From positions 1 through 13,664 of the forward strand of contig MKRS01000218.1 in the NCBI GenBank assembly GCA_001897035.1: 13,664 bases of DNA, read 5' to 3'. A program made the translations under genes and the position numbers. Under the pieces are notes generated by a model. That model worked only from the letters and a program-made list of their open reading frames with translations, made no database searches and had not been told where the DNA came from. This document shows, one piece after another, positions 1 through 7,740 of this stretch. The stretch is from Bacteroidales bacterium 45-6 (GTDB lineage: Bacteria; Bacteroidota; Bacteroidia; Bacteroidales; Dysgonomonadaceae). Position 1 is the first letter of the stretch, and each line of letters starts with the position of its first letter.

Positions 1-458
1 GGAAAAATAGCTTTCCATTGTTCAGACTCTTTGGGCATATAAGTCCATGCTCCATCAGCTAGGCACAATTGAGCCTTCAGCTTCCAATCGGGATGTTTTT
101 CTTCCAGCAAATATCGCTTTACAGATATTCCATGCCCCCAAAGGATTATTTTCTTCCTATGAATAAATTTTGTCATTAATAGAATCCAATTTGTCAAATG
201 TGAAAAGTTCCACATCAGGACAATCACGTTATATTTGGATGACAGCAAAGGAAACGGAGAAAAGAAAGTAAACCCACTTTTTTCTATTGTTTTTATATGA
301 ATTGCTTCAGCATCAGCCAAAAAAAAAGATGCCTCCTTAGCCTTTCCCATATCTTCAAAAACATAAACATCTGAAGATATTTGAATATTTAACTTTTGAA
401 AAAACTCTTCTCTATAATGTGCTATTATAGGATGAATTAGTGCGATTTGCTTTCTCAT
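1..458 (-). CDS. Glycosyltransferase, N-terminal part (runs off the window)
   Basis: This is the first ~152 codons of a gene continuing past the left edge. It starts at an ATG at 458, 51 bp after the stop of the preceding GT4 gene, and opens MRKQIALIHPIIAHYREEF. That opening, with a β-strand and then a HYREEF-like helix, is usual for GT-B glycosyltransferases acting on lipid-linked sugars. Further on, an LMWNFSHLTNW stretch is followed by a strand and turn reading KKIILWGHG, as in GT4-like enzymes where a loop after the fourth strand lines the cleft. There is no signal peptide, so a cytoplasmic enzyme adding one sugar to the repeat unit is expected. The C-terminal nucleotide-sugar binding half lies outside the window, so donor and acceptor cannot be guessed. 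A run of nine A residues (319-327) lies inside the coding region. It could also be a phospho-sugar transferase of similar fold, but GT-B is the best reading. Confidence 0.75.
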   Translation of the reverse strand, partial: MRKQIALIHPIIAHYREEFFQKLNIQISSDVYVFEDMGKAKEASFFLADAEAIHIKTIEKSGFTFFSPFPLLSSKYNVIVLMWNFSHLTNWILLMTKFIHRKKIILWGHGISVKRYLLEEKHPDWKLKAQLCLADGAWTYMPKESEQWKAIF

Positions 459-509
459 ATTAACAAATGTTACTAAAGGGAAAAAGACTGAATTATATCG
501 ATTACCCGA

Positions 510-1682
510 TTAGTAGTTATCAACTTTATGGAAAATGAACGAACTTAATTTGTCTTTTCCGGCATTAAAACTAAAGTGCTTTTTATATAATTTCCTAATC
601 GATTCCTTGTTTACCTCGCCTGCCCGGATTCGGCTTATCAGCTCAATAAGCTTTTCTTCAAATTCGCGTTCATCCGTAAAAACAAATAAACTTTTTGTTT
701 TCTCAAAGATTGTATATCCTCGACTTGAAATTTTGTGCGTTAAAACAGGCAATCCGAGCCTTAGCCCATCCATAATTCGAATTTTAATGCCACTTCCCAA
801 TCTCGTCGTGCATAAATAGACATCTGCATTGGCTATCACTTCAGACATATTGGTAGGATTTGCGATTAGAGTGACATTGTTATATAACTTAACTATATCA
901 GTAATCTCCTCGGTAGGATTCTTTCCTGCCAATAAAAGATCACAATCTTCCGGGATCAGCTTAAATAATGATTTAAACAAGTATTGTATCCCATCATTAT
1001 TTTGGATATTTGACAAAGATCCGGTGACTACCATCTTAATTCTGTCTTTTGACCTTTCACCACAAGCATCAACCTTTGGCAGAATATCCACGCCTTTATG
1101 TTCAAAACTACCGATTACCCCACATTTACCCTTGGAATCACCGTACTTCTTTATAAATAGCTCCTGATCTTCCTCCGTTAAAAAGATATTATAATCCGAC
1201 TGGATATACGCCCTTTTTTCGGCTTTCATAACATGAGGCAGAATCAAATTCAGGACTATCAGGTTAGTTGCATTGTCCCTGTAATATTCCGGCTCATAAT
1301 TGTGATGTAATGTTATTATTTTTGCACCATTTGCTTGGGCTACGTGAACTAAAGTACCTGCAATTGAATTATGATCAAAAAAAACATAAGCATATTTATT
1401 CTTCTTAAGGAGTTCCCTTACATTAGTGTTATATCGATGCATCTCCCCTGTAAGAAAAGAAAGATAGCGAGAAAAAGCTGGGCGAGGTTTTACCCCAAAA
1501 ACATTGTATTTTTGAACCGTTTCCGAATCCATTGAAGCCACATATTCCTCGCATAAACATAAGTCTATTGCATAGCCATTACAACAGATATCAGTAAACG
1601 CCTCCAGATAACCCCGCGAAGCATAACAACCTCCGCCGACACCCCAAGGATTATGTTTTAATATATATAATATTTTTTCCAT
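510..1682 (-). CDS. GT4-family glycosyltransferase
   Basis: This 390-aa protein has the two-domain GT-B layout of GT4 retaining glycosyltransferases, which move a sugar from a nucleotide donor to a growing lipid-linked oligosaccharide on the cytoplasmic side of the membrane. The N-terminal domain has the glycine-rich loop GVGGG (residues 14-18) and a THLHHN-like segment, here TLHHN (124-128). The C-terminal domain begins at a strand ending in VVTGSLS (about 218-224) and has LLLAGKNP (249-256). The donor-site motif GSGIKIRIMDGLRLGLPV spans about 296-313. In the usual Gx3KxxE(x7)E pattern the first acidic residue is Glu; here it is Asp305, a conservative change. No signal peptide or membrane segment is seen. 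The gene starts 7 bp after the stop of the acyltransferase gene, so the two are probably translated from one transcript. Length is normal for the family. The sugar transferred cannot be predicted. Confidence 0.88.
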   Translation of the reverse strand: MEKILYILKHNPWGVGGGCYASRGYLEAFTDICCNGYAIDLCLCEEYVASMDSETVQKYNVFGVKPRPAFSRYLSFLTGEMHRYNTNVRELLKKNKYAYVFFDHNSIAGTLVHVAQANGAKIITLHHNYEPEYYRDNATNLIVLNLILPHVMKAEKRAYIQSDYNIFLTEEDQELFIKKYGDSKGKCGVIGSFEHKGVDILPKVDACGERSKDRIKMVVTGSLSNIQNNDGIQYLFKSLFKLIPEDCDLLLAGKNPTEEITDIVKLYNNVTLIANPTNMSEVIANADVYLCTTRLGSGIKIRIMDGLRLGLPVLTHKISSRGYTIFEKTKSLFVFTDEREFEEKLIELISRIRAGEVNKESIRKLYKKHFSFNAGKDKLSSFIFHKVDNY

Positions 1683-1689
1683 ACTGATT

Positions 1690-2649
1690 TTATTTCCGAA
1701 TAAAACGGAGAGCTAATTTTTCCTGAACAAAAATAATAATTGTACTTATAATGAATGCAGATAATATTGAAAAAAAATAGATCCCTAAATAGCTTAATAA
1801 TTTATAGTTATCATTTGCATACTGCAAAAATATGTTATGGAGTAAATACAATTCATACGAGATAGCTCCTATCCAAAGCAAAAATCTCAACTTAAGTTCC
1901 CTAAGAAATCCAACAGATATAAACAAGCAATAAATAAGCAGGACAAAAACGACTGAATTAAACACGAATAGCGGACGATGTAAAAAAATATAGATATACA
2001 AACGCTCCACCATAAGCAAGCACGACAAAATAAAAACGGAACTAAAAAAAGCAAGTACTTTGACTTTGTATTTTTTCACCAAATCAAAAATATTTTTCTC
2101 ATTTGCAGCAATCAACATTCCAATATAAAAATCAACTGAAGATAGGAATAGCTTCTGTCCATTCATTCCCCCCCAGCATAAATAAAAAAAGAATAATACT
2201 AAGAAAACATATTCCATCTTAAACTTCTTATATTTTCTTAACCAAGCAACACTGAAAAATATCAAATACAAGATAAATAAAGCACCAATAAACCAAGAAT
2301 GGGGATTGATATACTTATATCCAACAATATAACCAAACAGCTGGATAAAACTTTGCCATTTGTCACACCAAACAACAGTATAAACGCCATTAATTACCCA
2401 AAAAGGTAATAAAAAATAGAGAACTCTCCTTATCCAAAAATTTCTTATAAATTTTTCCGGATTATAATTATATGACTTTGTGAGACCATAGCCTGATAAA
2501 AAAAAGAATAAGCCAACATGCATCATCCCATTTATTTCAATAAAATGGCCAATAAAAGGCAAGGGCATTAATTGATTCAAATGATACAATACAACCCAAA
2601 GAGCCCCTCCTCCCTTCAACAACAGTGCTGTTTCTTTAGAAATCCCCAT
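1690..2649 (-). CDS. Membrane O-acyltransferase, acyltransferase-3 family
   Basis: This 319-aa, strongly hydrophobic protein fits the acyltransferase-3 family (OafA/WecH/NolX-like), integral membrane enzymes that put acetyl groups on surface sugars. The N-terminus has the family's key histidine in WVVLYHL (His23), then HVGLFFFLSGYGL (about 44-56), which matches the typical 'fFflSGf-l' segment at the second membrane span. About nine or ten membrane segments can be picked out, ending with a basic tail (ALRFIRK). Arg-rich WIRRVLYFLLPFW (about 92-104) matches the usual 'rR..ri.P.y' motif. It starts 3 bp after the GT10 stop and ends 7 bp before the GT4 start, so it is embedded in the operon. The likely job is O-acetylation of a repeat-unit sugar, an antigenic modification; the exact target is unknown. 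The coding strand has a run of seven G (2168-2174). Family is well supported; acetyl rather than another acyl donor is inference. Confidence 0.88.
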   Translation of the reverse strand: MGISKETALLLKGGGALWVVLYHLNQLMPLPFIGHFIEINGMMHVGLFFFLSGYGLTKSYNYNPEKFIRNFWIRRVLYFLLPFWVINGVYTVVWCDKWQSFIQLFGYIVGYKYINPHSWFIGALFILYLIFFSVAWLRKYKKFKMEYVFLVLFFFYLCWGGMNGQKLFLSSVDFYIGMLIAANEKNIFDLVKKYKVKVLAFFSSVFILSCLLMVERLYIYIFLHRPLFVFNSVVFVLLIYCLFISVGFLRELKLRFLLWIGAISYELYLLHNIFLQYANDNYKLLSYLGIYFFSILSAFIISTIIIFVQEKLALRFIRK

Positions 2650-2652
2650 GGC

Positions 2653-3660
2653 TTATTTTTTCAATTGTATGTTTTTTTTTATAATATATCTTTTTATTCG
2701 CATCAATGAAAATTGGAGCTTATAAAAGGTACAATATTCATAAGGTAGTATCGTTTTCTTACAAATCCCACTGGAAGCCTGCACTTCTCCTTTTTGAATC
2801 ACTTCATCCACTAAGTTATAAAAGTTATATTCATGTAGAATTTTATCTCTCAGCTGATTCATATTGTCAAACATTTCATGATAGATCTGCTGAGGAGAAG
2901 ACAAAATATATTCAATTATTTTTTTTAACGAGCTATAATCCTTCAGGTCAAATTTAAAATATCCTTTATCTCCAAAATATTTTTCCACATTCGGACACCC
3001 GCCATATATGGGAATGGTATATCCTAAAAATGAATCTGCAAATTTTTCAGACCAATAATGATCAACAACTGTATTTTCCATGCTGATATGGAACATATAA
3101 GGTAAAAGGGCATCAGCTTTATATTCCACGTTATTCACGCCATCCCCATAGAAATCGATATAATCTCCGAAATCCTTTCTGAGATTATCAATTATTTTTT
3201 GCCTGTAATTGTGACCAGGCATCATCTTTTTAGAAGATGTCACAACAGAAAAAAGTTTCTTTTTCTTGGGAGCAGGTAAATGTACGAGCTGGTCAAAATT
3301 ATACTTCTGCTTTTTCGTTTTGAAACTTAATCCAAAATGCCAATTAATAGCCAATTGATTTAGCTTAACATTCTTGTGCTTGATATGTTGATGCGTTGTG
3401 ATAAATAAGTCAAATTGATTCACAAACTGTTGGGGATACACTCGGGACAGAGGTGGCTCTCCTGAAATAAACAACAGTCCTCCCTCATGACACTTCACGG
3501 TTACAGGGATTTTGCATCCTTCATATACCACCACATAATCCCACACAACATCCAACGAAGAATTCTCATAAATTTTGTATTTACTACCAAATAGAGAATC
3601 ATCAAACTGGTGTTCAAATGTAGGATAGCTTACTTTTGTTAGCACATTAATATATATCAT
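2653..3660 (-). CDS. GT10-family fucosyltransferase (alpha-1,3/1,4 type)
   Basis: This 335-aa protein looks like a bacterial GT10 enzyme, which transfers fucose from GDP-fucose, commonly to GlcNAc or glucose, as in Lewis-type structures. The diagnostic C-terminal block is at residues 189-221: MFHISMENTVVDHYWSEKF then a short stretch ending TIPIYGG. This matches the family pattern F-x-x-x-x-E-N-S...D-Y-x-(T/S)-E-K-(L/F)...P-(V/I)-x-x-G. The glutamates in SMEN (Glu195) and SEKF (Glu205) and the following Lys are the expected catalytic and donor-binding residues. An FSVVTSSK strand (137-144) opens the C-terminal domain, as in H. pylori FucT. The protein ends in a basic tail (LMRIKRYIIKKNIQLKK) that could hold it at the membrane, as H. 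pylori FucTs do with their amphipathic tail. It starts 4 bp after the GT2 stop. Family is secure; the sugar being fucose is well supported by family, the linkage is inferred. Confidence 0.87.
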   Translation of the reverse strand: MIYINVLTKVSYPTFEHQFDDSLFGSKYKIYENSSLDVVWDYVVVYEGCKIPVTVKCHEGGLLFISGEPPLSRVYPQQFVNQFDLFITTHQHIKHKNVKLNQLAINWHFGLSFKTKKQKYNFDQLVHLPAPKKKKLFSVVTSSKKMMPGHNYRQKIIDNLRKDFGDYIDFYGDGVNNVEYKADALLPYMFHISMENTVVDHYWSEKFADSFLGYTIPIYGGCPNVEKYFGDKGYFKFDLKDYSSLKKIIEYILSSPQQIYHEMFDNMNQLRDKILHEYNFYNLVDEVIQKGEVQASSGICKKTILPYEYCTFYKLQFSLMRIKRYIIKKNIQLKK

Positions 3661-3664
3661 CTGG

Positions 3665-4630
3665 TCAATGCCTTAATTTATAAAATACTCGAAACGTTTG
3701 AGCAAAACAATGTATGCCAAAGATCTTCACAAACAACAATTTAACTATTTGCAATAAAGATAATTCCGGATAAAAACATTCTGCAAAGGTGAAATTATAC
3801 GCATCGTATCGACTTCGGAATTCTTTAAAGTTTTCATTGGGGAACAAACAGATTGCTGAATAATAACCCGATATATATAACGCATAGAACTTTATGAATA
3901 AATCTCTGTAGTTATTCTTATAACAAGCATCCACAACACTTAAATATGCGTCCATCAAATCTCGCAATATCTTCGGAGAATGTTTTCTGTGAACCGTAGA
4001 GTTTTCATTTTCTCTATAAAAGTATTTCCCTTTATTGGATACTCTTAGCCTGCCAACATTCTGAATAATAGTTGGTAAACAATTCAAATCTTCCATTATT
4101 TGTCCTGATGGAAAATAGACATTGTCAAATAGCTCTTTCTTGTAAATCTTGTTCCATAAATAGCCTCCAGAAGAAATTAAGTACCGAAAAACATTTTCCT
4201 TTCCCGCAACTTCTTTTTCAATATTGCTAAAGACCTTATGTATCTCATTTCCAGAAAAGGTGACATACGGGATATGAATAAGATCGATGGAAGAATCGGC
4301 CAAAAGCACAGCCATATTCACGCTAAAGAAATCTTCCGATATATAATCATCGGAATCCACAAACGCAATATAGATGCCCTTTGCTAATTTTAGAGCTATA
4401 TTTCTCGCGATGGCCTGCCCCCCATTTTCTTTCGTATGTAAAACAACTCTATGATCTTGTTTTACATAAGTTTCACAAATTTCCAAAGAACTATCCTGAG
4501 ATCCATCATTGATCAAAATCAATTCAAAATCTGCAAATTCCTGAGATAATACCGAATCGATACACTTCGAAAGAAACTGTTCTGAATTGTAAACAGGTAT
4601 TATAATTGACAATATAGGCATATTCATCAT
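3665..4630 (-). CDS. GT2-family (GT-A) glycosyltransferase
   Basis: This 321-aa protein is a standard inverting GT2 enzyme of the capsule type. Its N-terminus PILSIIIPVYNSEQFLSKCI is the typical first strand and loop binding the nucleotide. NDGSQDSS (41-48) supplies the first aspartate. VDSDDY (91-96) is the DxD-type metal and diphosphate site, and IMED (178-181) fits the catalytic-base ED motif. The C-terminal ~90 residues are variable and have no clear membrane span, so the enzyme is cytosolic or peripheral. Several Met codons lie at the start (MMNM); translation may begin at the first or at the one before PILSIII, which does not change the domain. The gene ends 4 bp before the GT10 start and begins 59 bp after the polymerase stop. 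It adds one sugar of the repeat unit; which one cannot be told. Confidence 0.93.
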   Translation of the reverse strand: MMNMPILSIIIPVYNSEQFLSKCIDSVLSQEFADFELILINDGSQDSSLEICETYVKQDHRVVLHTKENGGQAIARNIALKLAKGIYIAFVDSDDYISEDFFSVNMAVLLADSSIDLIHIPYVTFSGNEIHKVFSNIEKEVAGKENVFRYLISSGGYLWNKIYKKELFDNVYFPSGQIMEDLNCLPTIIQNVGRLRVSNKGKYFYRENENSTVHRKHSPKILRDLMDAYLSVVDACYKNNYRDLFIKFYALYISGYYSAICLFPNENFKEFRSRYDAYNFTFAECFYPELSLLQIVKLLFVKIFGIHCFAQTFRVFYKLRH

Positions 4631-4689
4631 GCTTTCTTAATAATAAAACGAAATAGTTATCCAATCGCTTCCTATAATCTTCATGCACA

Positions 4690-5916
4690 TTAAACAAATG
4701 ATTTCATCATTTGTCTTGCCATAGCCACTCGATTATCCGGCCGTTTAAAAGACATCCCTAAGAATATACCAATAAATGGAGAAAAATAAGCACGTTCCAA
4801 TAATCCTCCTCCAATAAAGACAGCTATAAAAAACACGACGGAAGAGACAAAAAGTACACCATAAACGTTATCACCTTTCGTGTAAAATTTGAGAAGCAGT
4901 CCCGCACTTTTTCTTATATAAATCAGATATAGGATCAATAGAACAAGAGTACCATACATATATAACAATTCATTAAAAGGCAAATCCCTCAAAGACCATA
5001 ATTCAAGTGGTAGCTTCTCTACCTGTGATTTATCCACAAACCCAGATGGTAGTATTCTATTAGGGATTTGCTCTAAGATATAAATTATATTTGAGAACCT
5101 CATATCGTCACTCGATGTTGATTCTTGATTTATATTATCCTGTGTTTTAGTATAAAGTCTATGATGCATTGTCGGAGATATATCCTGCACAACAGGCTCC
5201 AAATAATTTACACTGTTTAGAATACCCCAAACCGCCAATAACATCAAGGGTATAAATAGGATATTTTTTCTGTTCGTCGAAATTTTCAGAGATAGGGCTA
5301 TGACATACGAAAGTGCATAAAAAACAATTACTCCCCGGGATGCTGAAAGAAAACAGGTTATAAATGCCAACATGAATACCAAAGTATTTTGCATCCAGTT
5401 TCCCTTAAGAATAGCTATTGCAACCAAAAATGTGACTGCTATTATATTCGAATTAATTGCCCACTCTTTATTAGAGGTAATACCTAAACGATATTGTAAG
5501 GTAAAATAGGCAACAATCATGGTACCCAAAACAACGCCTAAAGAAAGTTTAAAGAGAAACTTTAGATTAAAAATAGAATTGTGTCTAAATAGAATAAAAA
5601 AGAGCATAATATATAGATGTACCCTTAAAGTGTTTACAATACCATAAATAGTGAAATCAAAATTAGTTAGGCCCAAACAAAAGAAAAGCATACATATTAT
5701 TACGACAAAATGTAATTCTCCTTCAGGTAAGAAAACCTTTATTTTGTTTTTCCGGTCGTATAAATAGAAAAGCATAAAGAATAGTTCTGGCATAGAAAAA
5801 GGCAGTCCCATATGAGAAGAAAGATAATCCGTTAAATTAGAGAATGTAAACAACCCAAATAAAATAGGAAACCACCAACTGTCTATTGCTTTTTTACTAA
5901 ATGAAGAAACAATCAT
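4690..5916 (-). CDS. wzy: Polysaccharide polymerase, Wzy / O-antigen ligase-like membrane protein
   Basis: This 408-aa integral membrane protein is the only polymerase candidate in the window. It has about ten to twelve hydrophobic spans with a larger hydrophilic loop at roughly residues 235-305. The segment CFLSASRGVIVF (about 188-199) carries the 'SxSRG' signature of the Wzy_C / RfaL-like superfamily, where the Arg lies by the periplasmic loop and helps bind the lipid-linked substrate. Its role would be to join flipped repeat units into a chain in the periplasm, working with Wzx and limited by Wzc. It lies 36 bp downstream of the GT23-like gene stop region and 59 bp ahead of the GT2 gene. 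Sequence outside the SRG region is poorly conserved, as is usual for Wzy. A ligase function is possible from fold alone, but location in a Wzx/Wzc capsule locus favours polymerase. The gene symbol reflects role, not orthology. Confidence 0.82.
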   Translation of the reverse strand: MIVSSFSKKAIDSWWFPILFGLFTFSNLTDYLSSHMGLPFSMPELFFMLFYLYDRKNKIKVFLPEGELHFVVIICMLFFCLGLTNFDFTIYGIVNTLRVHLYIMLFFILFRHNSIFNLKFLFKLSLGVVLGTMIVAYFTLQYRLGITSNKEWAINSNIIAVTFLVAIAILKGNWMQNTLVFMLAFITCFLSASRGVIVFYALSYVIALSLKISTNRKNILFIPLMLLAVWGILNSVNYLEPVVQDISPTMHHRLYTKTQDNINQESTSSDDMRFSNIIYILEQIPNRILPSGFVDKSQVEKLPLELWSLRDLPFNELLYMYGTLVLLILYLIYIRKSAGLLLKFYTKGDNVYGVLFVSSVVFFIAVFIGGGLLERAYFSPFIGIFLGMSFKRPDNRVAMARQMMKSFV

Positions 5917-5952
5917 AATGAAGAGTTTTATCAGCTTTCATTTTCTATTATA

Positions 5953-6846
5953 TTAACCCAAATACCACTCCTTGTCTAAAGAGGAACATTTATCAAAGCC
6001 TAAAAACAAAGGAATTACCCTACTTAAGTTAGAAGAATATGTTCCAATAAAGAATATTGACTCTTTTAGAATTATGATATCAGTAAGCAAATTAGTAGTT
6101 TCTATGAATTTATCAACCTTGCTCTTTCTATTGAAATCGTATTCAACAAATCCATCTTGGGAAATATTTTTATTCCAATATAATGAAAGTGATGTTAGTT
6201 CATGAGAAGTTGAAAGAAATGATATTACATTAACATCATCAGTGGCCACATAAATATTCTTACACTTCAATTCTCCCGATTTTTGAAGAATACTATCTAC
6301 ATAGGTTTCCATCTCGATCTTTCCCATTTCCTTTGTTGTAATCTTATCTCCTCGCCTAACATGGACTCCTATATATTCTTTAGGCAAATCAAATTGCTCC
6401 TTATTTCTTTGAACAATCTGCTCAACCTTGTTATTCAAATAAAAAAAAGATCTAAAGTTTTCAACATATTTTATTTTATACTGACTTTCTTTTGTTAGAT
6501 CCGTCCCAAATATTTCATTAGCATATATAACTTTTTGGTTATAGATACTATATATTTTATTCAAAAGATGCATCACGTTATGCAAATAACTTTTGGGATC
6601 TTTCAGATTGAACTTAACAACAGATCCTCTTGTCAAATATGCTGTAAAAACAGAGTTATCTTCATTGTATGTTTTTATAAAATAGTCTCTTAACCCTTTT
6701 TGTATTCTGCAGTTCCAAAAAAAAGAATTAACCCTGAAATCATAATTATTTATGTCCGCATAAGTTTTTGCAATCAACAAATTTATTATTTCAGAGAAAA
6801 AGCCTCTTCTGGTCAAACTATATATTATAACTTTCTTTTTACCCAT
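5953..6846 (-). CDS. GT23-like (alpha-1,6-fucosyltransferase fold) glycosyltransferase
   Basis: The protein (297 aa from this start) carries motifs of the FUT8/NodZ fucosyltransferase superfamily, which uses GDP-fucose. Numbering from the start used here, VHVRRGDK lies at about 161-168, the counterpart of the 'H-V-R-R-x-D-K' motif I of GT23. YVATDD (199-204) matches motif II, and FFIGTYSSNLSRV (about 265-277) matches motif III ('..CTFSSQVCR'). The N-terminus KKVIIYSLTRRGFFSEIN-like is a normal GT-B start. The open frame extends further upstream to an in-frame ATG at 6873 and TTG at 6879; the ATG at 6846 is preferred because the recognisable fold starts right there. Membership in the superfamily is strong. 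Fucose as donor is the likeliest but some relatives are protein O-fucosyltransferases or uncharacterised. It sits between a putative gene remnant (6898-7041) and wzy. Confidence 0.82.
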   Translation of the reverse strand: MGKKKVIIYSLTRRGFFSEIINLLIAKTYADINNYDFRVNSFFWNCRIQKGLRDYFIKTYNEDNSVFTAYLTRGSVVKFNLKDPKSYLHNVMHLLNKIYSIYNQKVIYANEIFGTDLTKESQYKIKYVENFRSFFYLNNKVEQIVQRNKEQFDLPKEYIGVHVRRGDKITTKEMGKIEMETYVDSILQKSGELKCKNIYVATDDVNVISFLSTSHELTSLSLYWNKNISQDGFVEYDFNRKSKVDKFIETTNLLTDIIILKESIFFIGTYSSNLSRVIPLFLGFDKCSSLDKEWYLG

Positions 6847-6897
6847 AATCGATACTTCTGTTTTATTATGCATGCCCAAAGAAATATTCCCAATAAA

Positions 6898-7041
6898 CTA
6901 CGATAAGGATTGTCGTAAGAAATTCAAACTATATTCTTTTTCTATTTCAAATAATTTATCAACGTCAGAGAAATCTATATTGTCAATATCGTTAATTGAG
7001 CCTTCAATTTCATATACTCCAATACTACAGTTTAATATCGC
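6898..7041 (-). pseudogene. Possible C-terminal remnant of a polysaccharide pyruvyltransferase gene
   Basis: Between the acetyltransferase stop (7025-7027) and the GT23-like gene there is an open frame whose last ~47 codons do not behave like random intergenic DNA. They end in IDFSDVDKLFEIEKEYSL then NFLRQSLS. The pattern 'ID...V......R..S..FL...L' resembles the very C-terminus of capsule-type polysaccharide pyruvyltransferases as I recall it. No matching upstream domain is present: upstream of about 7041 the same frame only overlaps the intact acetyltransferase gene in another frame. The simplest reading is that a pyruvyltransferase gene once sat here and all but its tail was replaced by the acetyltransferase. 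An alternative is a small expressed ORF starting inside the acetyltransferase gene (Met at 7107) or a frameshifted extension of it. Resemblance was judged by eye only. Confidence 0.4.
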
Positions 7042-7648
7042 ACCTTTTCCCATCCTTCCGTATAATTCTAGCAGGATTTCCAACGACAACGCAATTATCG
7101 GGTACACTTTTAGTTAATACTGTTCCTGCTCCTATTATTACATTATTTCCAATCGTAATTTTTCCAACAATTACACATGAAGCTCCAACATTGACATTAT
7201 TTAAAAACACAGGGACAAGATCTAGATTCTCATGAATATTACCCACCGTAGTATTATGCCTAAATATGCAACCATAACCAATAGAAGCAGCATTGATTAT
7301 CGTTGAAAACGGATGTTGAAACAATATTCCCCCAGGATCTATTACCATTTTTGGGAAAGGAGTTAAGTATAAACCATCAAAGGGCTTTGCAAATAATGAT
7401 AATAACATCGTATGTGAAAGCTTAATTCGATGATAAAATAGATTTCTAAACTCTTTATGATTATTTATTACTTTAATAAATAACAATGAATATTTCTCAC
7501 TTAAAGCAAGCCTCCTGTGATATATGCCATACCGTTCTAAATCTTTAATAACAATTAAGCGCTTTTCTTGATTCAAAAAAAAGAAATATATCAACAAAGG
7601 AAATAGCCTAAGGTAATTCAGTTTATTAATTATAAAAAAAACATTCAT
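7025..7648 (-). CDS. Hexapeptide-repeat O-acetyltransferase (serine acetyltransferase-like, CysE/CapG type)
   Basis: This 207-aa protein ends in a left-handed β-helix. From about residue 118 it has imperfect [LIV]-G-x4 repeats: ASIGYGCIFRHNTTVGN, NNVNVGASCVIVG, ITIGNNVIIGAGTVL, then TKSVPDNCVVVGNPARII (179-196). The closing 'VP.N..V.GNPA+.I' is the hallmark of SAT-like acetyltransferases. HPFS (112-115) and HNTTVGN (131-137) carry the histidines expected near the active site. The first ~90 residues are helical and include a hydrophobic stretch (NYLRLFPLLIYFFFL, 11-25), so membrane attachment is possible. These enzymes use acetyl-CoA; in a capsule locus the acceptor is most probably a sugar, not serine. 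The gene starts 92 bp after the wzx stop. Its end overlaps another open frame that carries the putative pyruvyltransferase remnant. Confidence 0.88.
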   Translation of the reverse strand: MNVFFIINKLNYLRLFPLLIYFFFLNQEKRLIVIKDLERYGIYHRRLALSEKYSLLFIKVINNHKEFRNLFYHRIKLSHTMLLSLFAKPFDGLYLTPFPKMVIDPGGILFQHPFSTIINAASIGYGCIFRHNTTVGNIHENLDLVPVFLNNVNVGASCVIVGKITIGNNVIIGAGTVLTKSVPDNCVVVGNPARIIRKDGKRCDIKL

Positions 7649-7740
7649 CTTAACTTTATTTTAAATCAAATCTTCTAAAGAGTTTATATGAGGAATTTAC
7701 TCAAAATGCTTCTATTTTTTATTTATACTTTTCCAATCTA

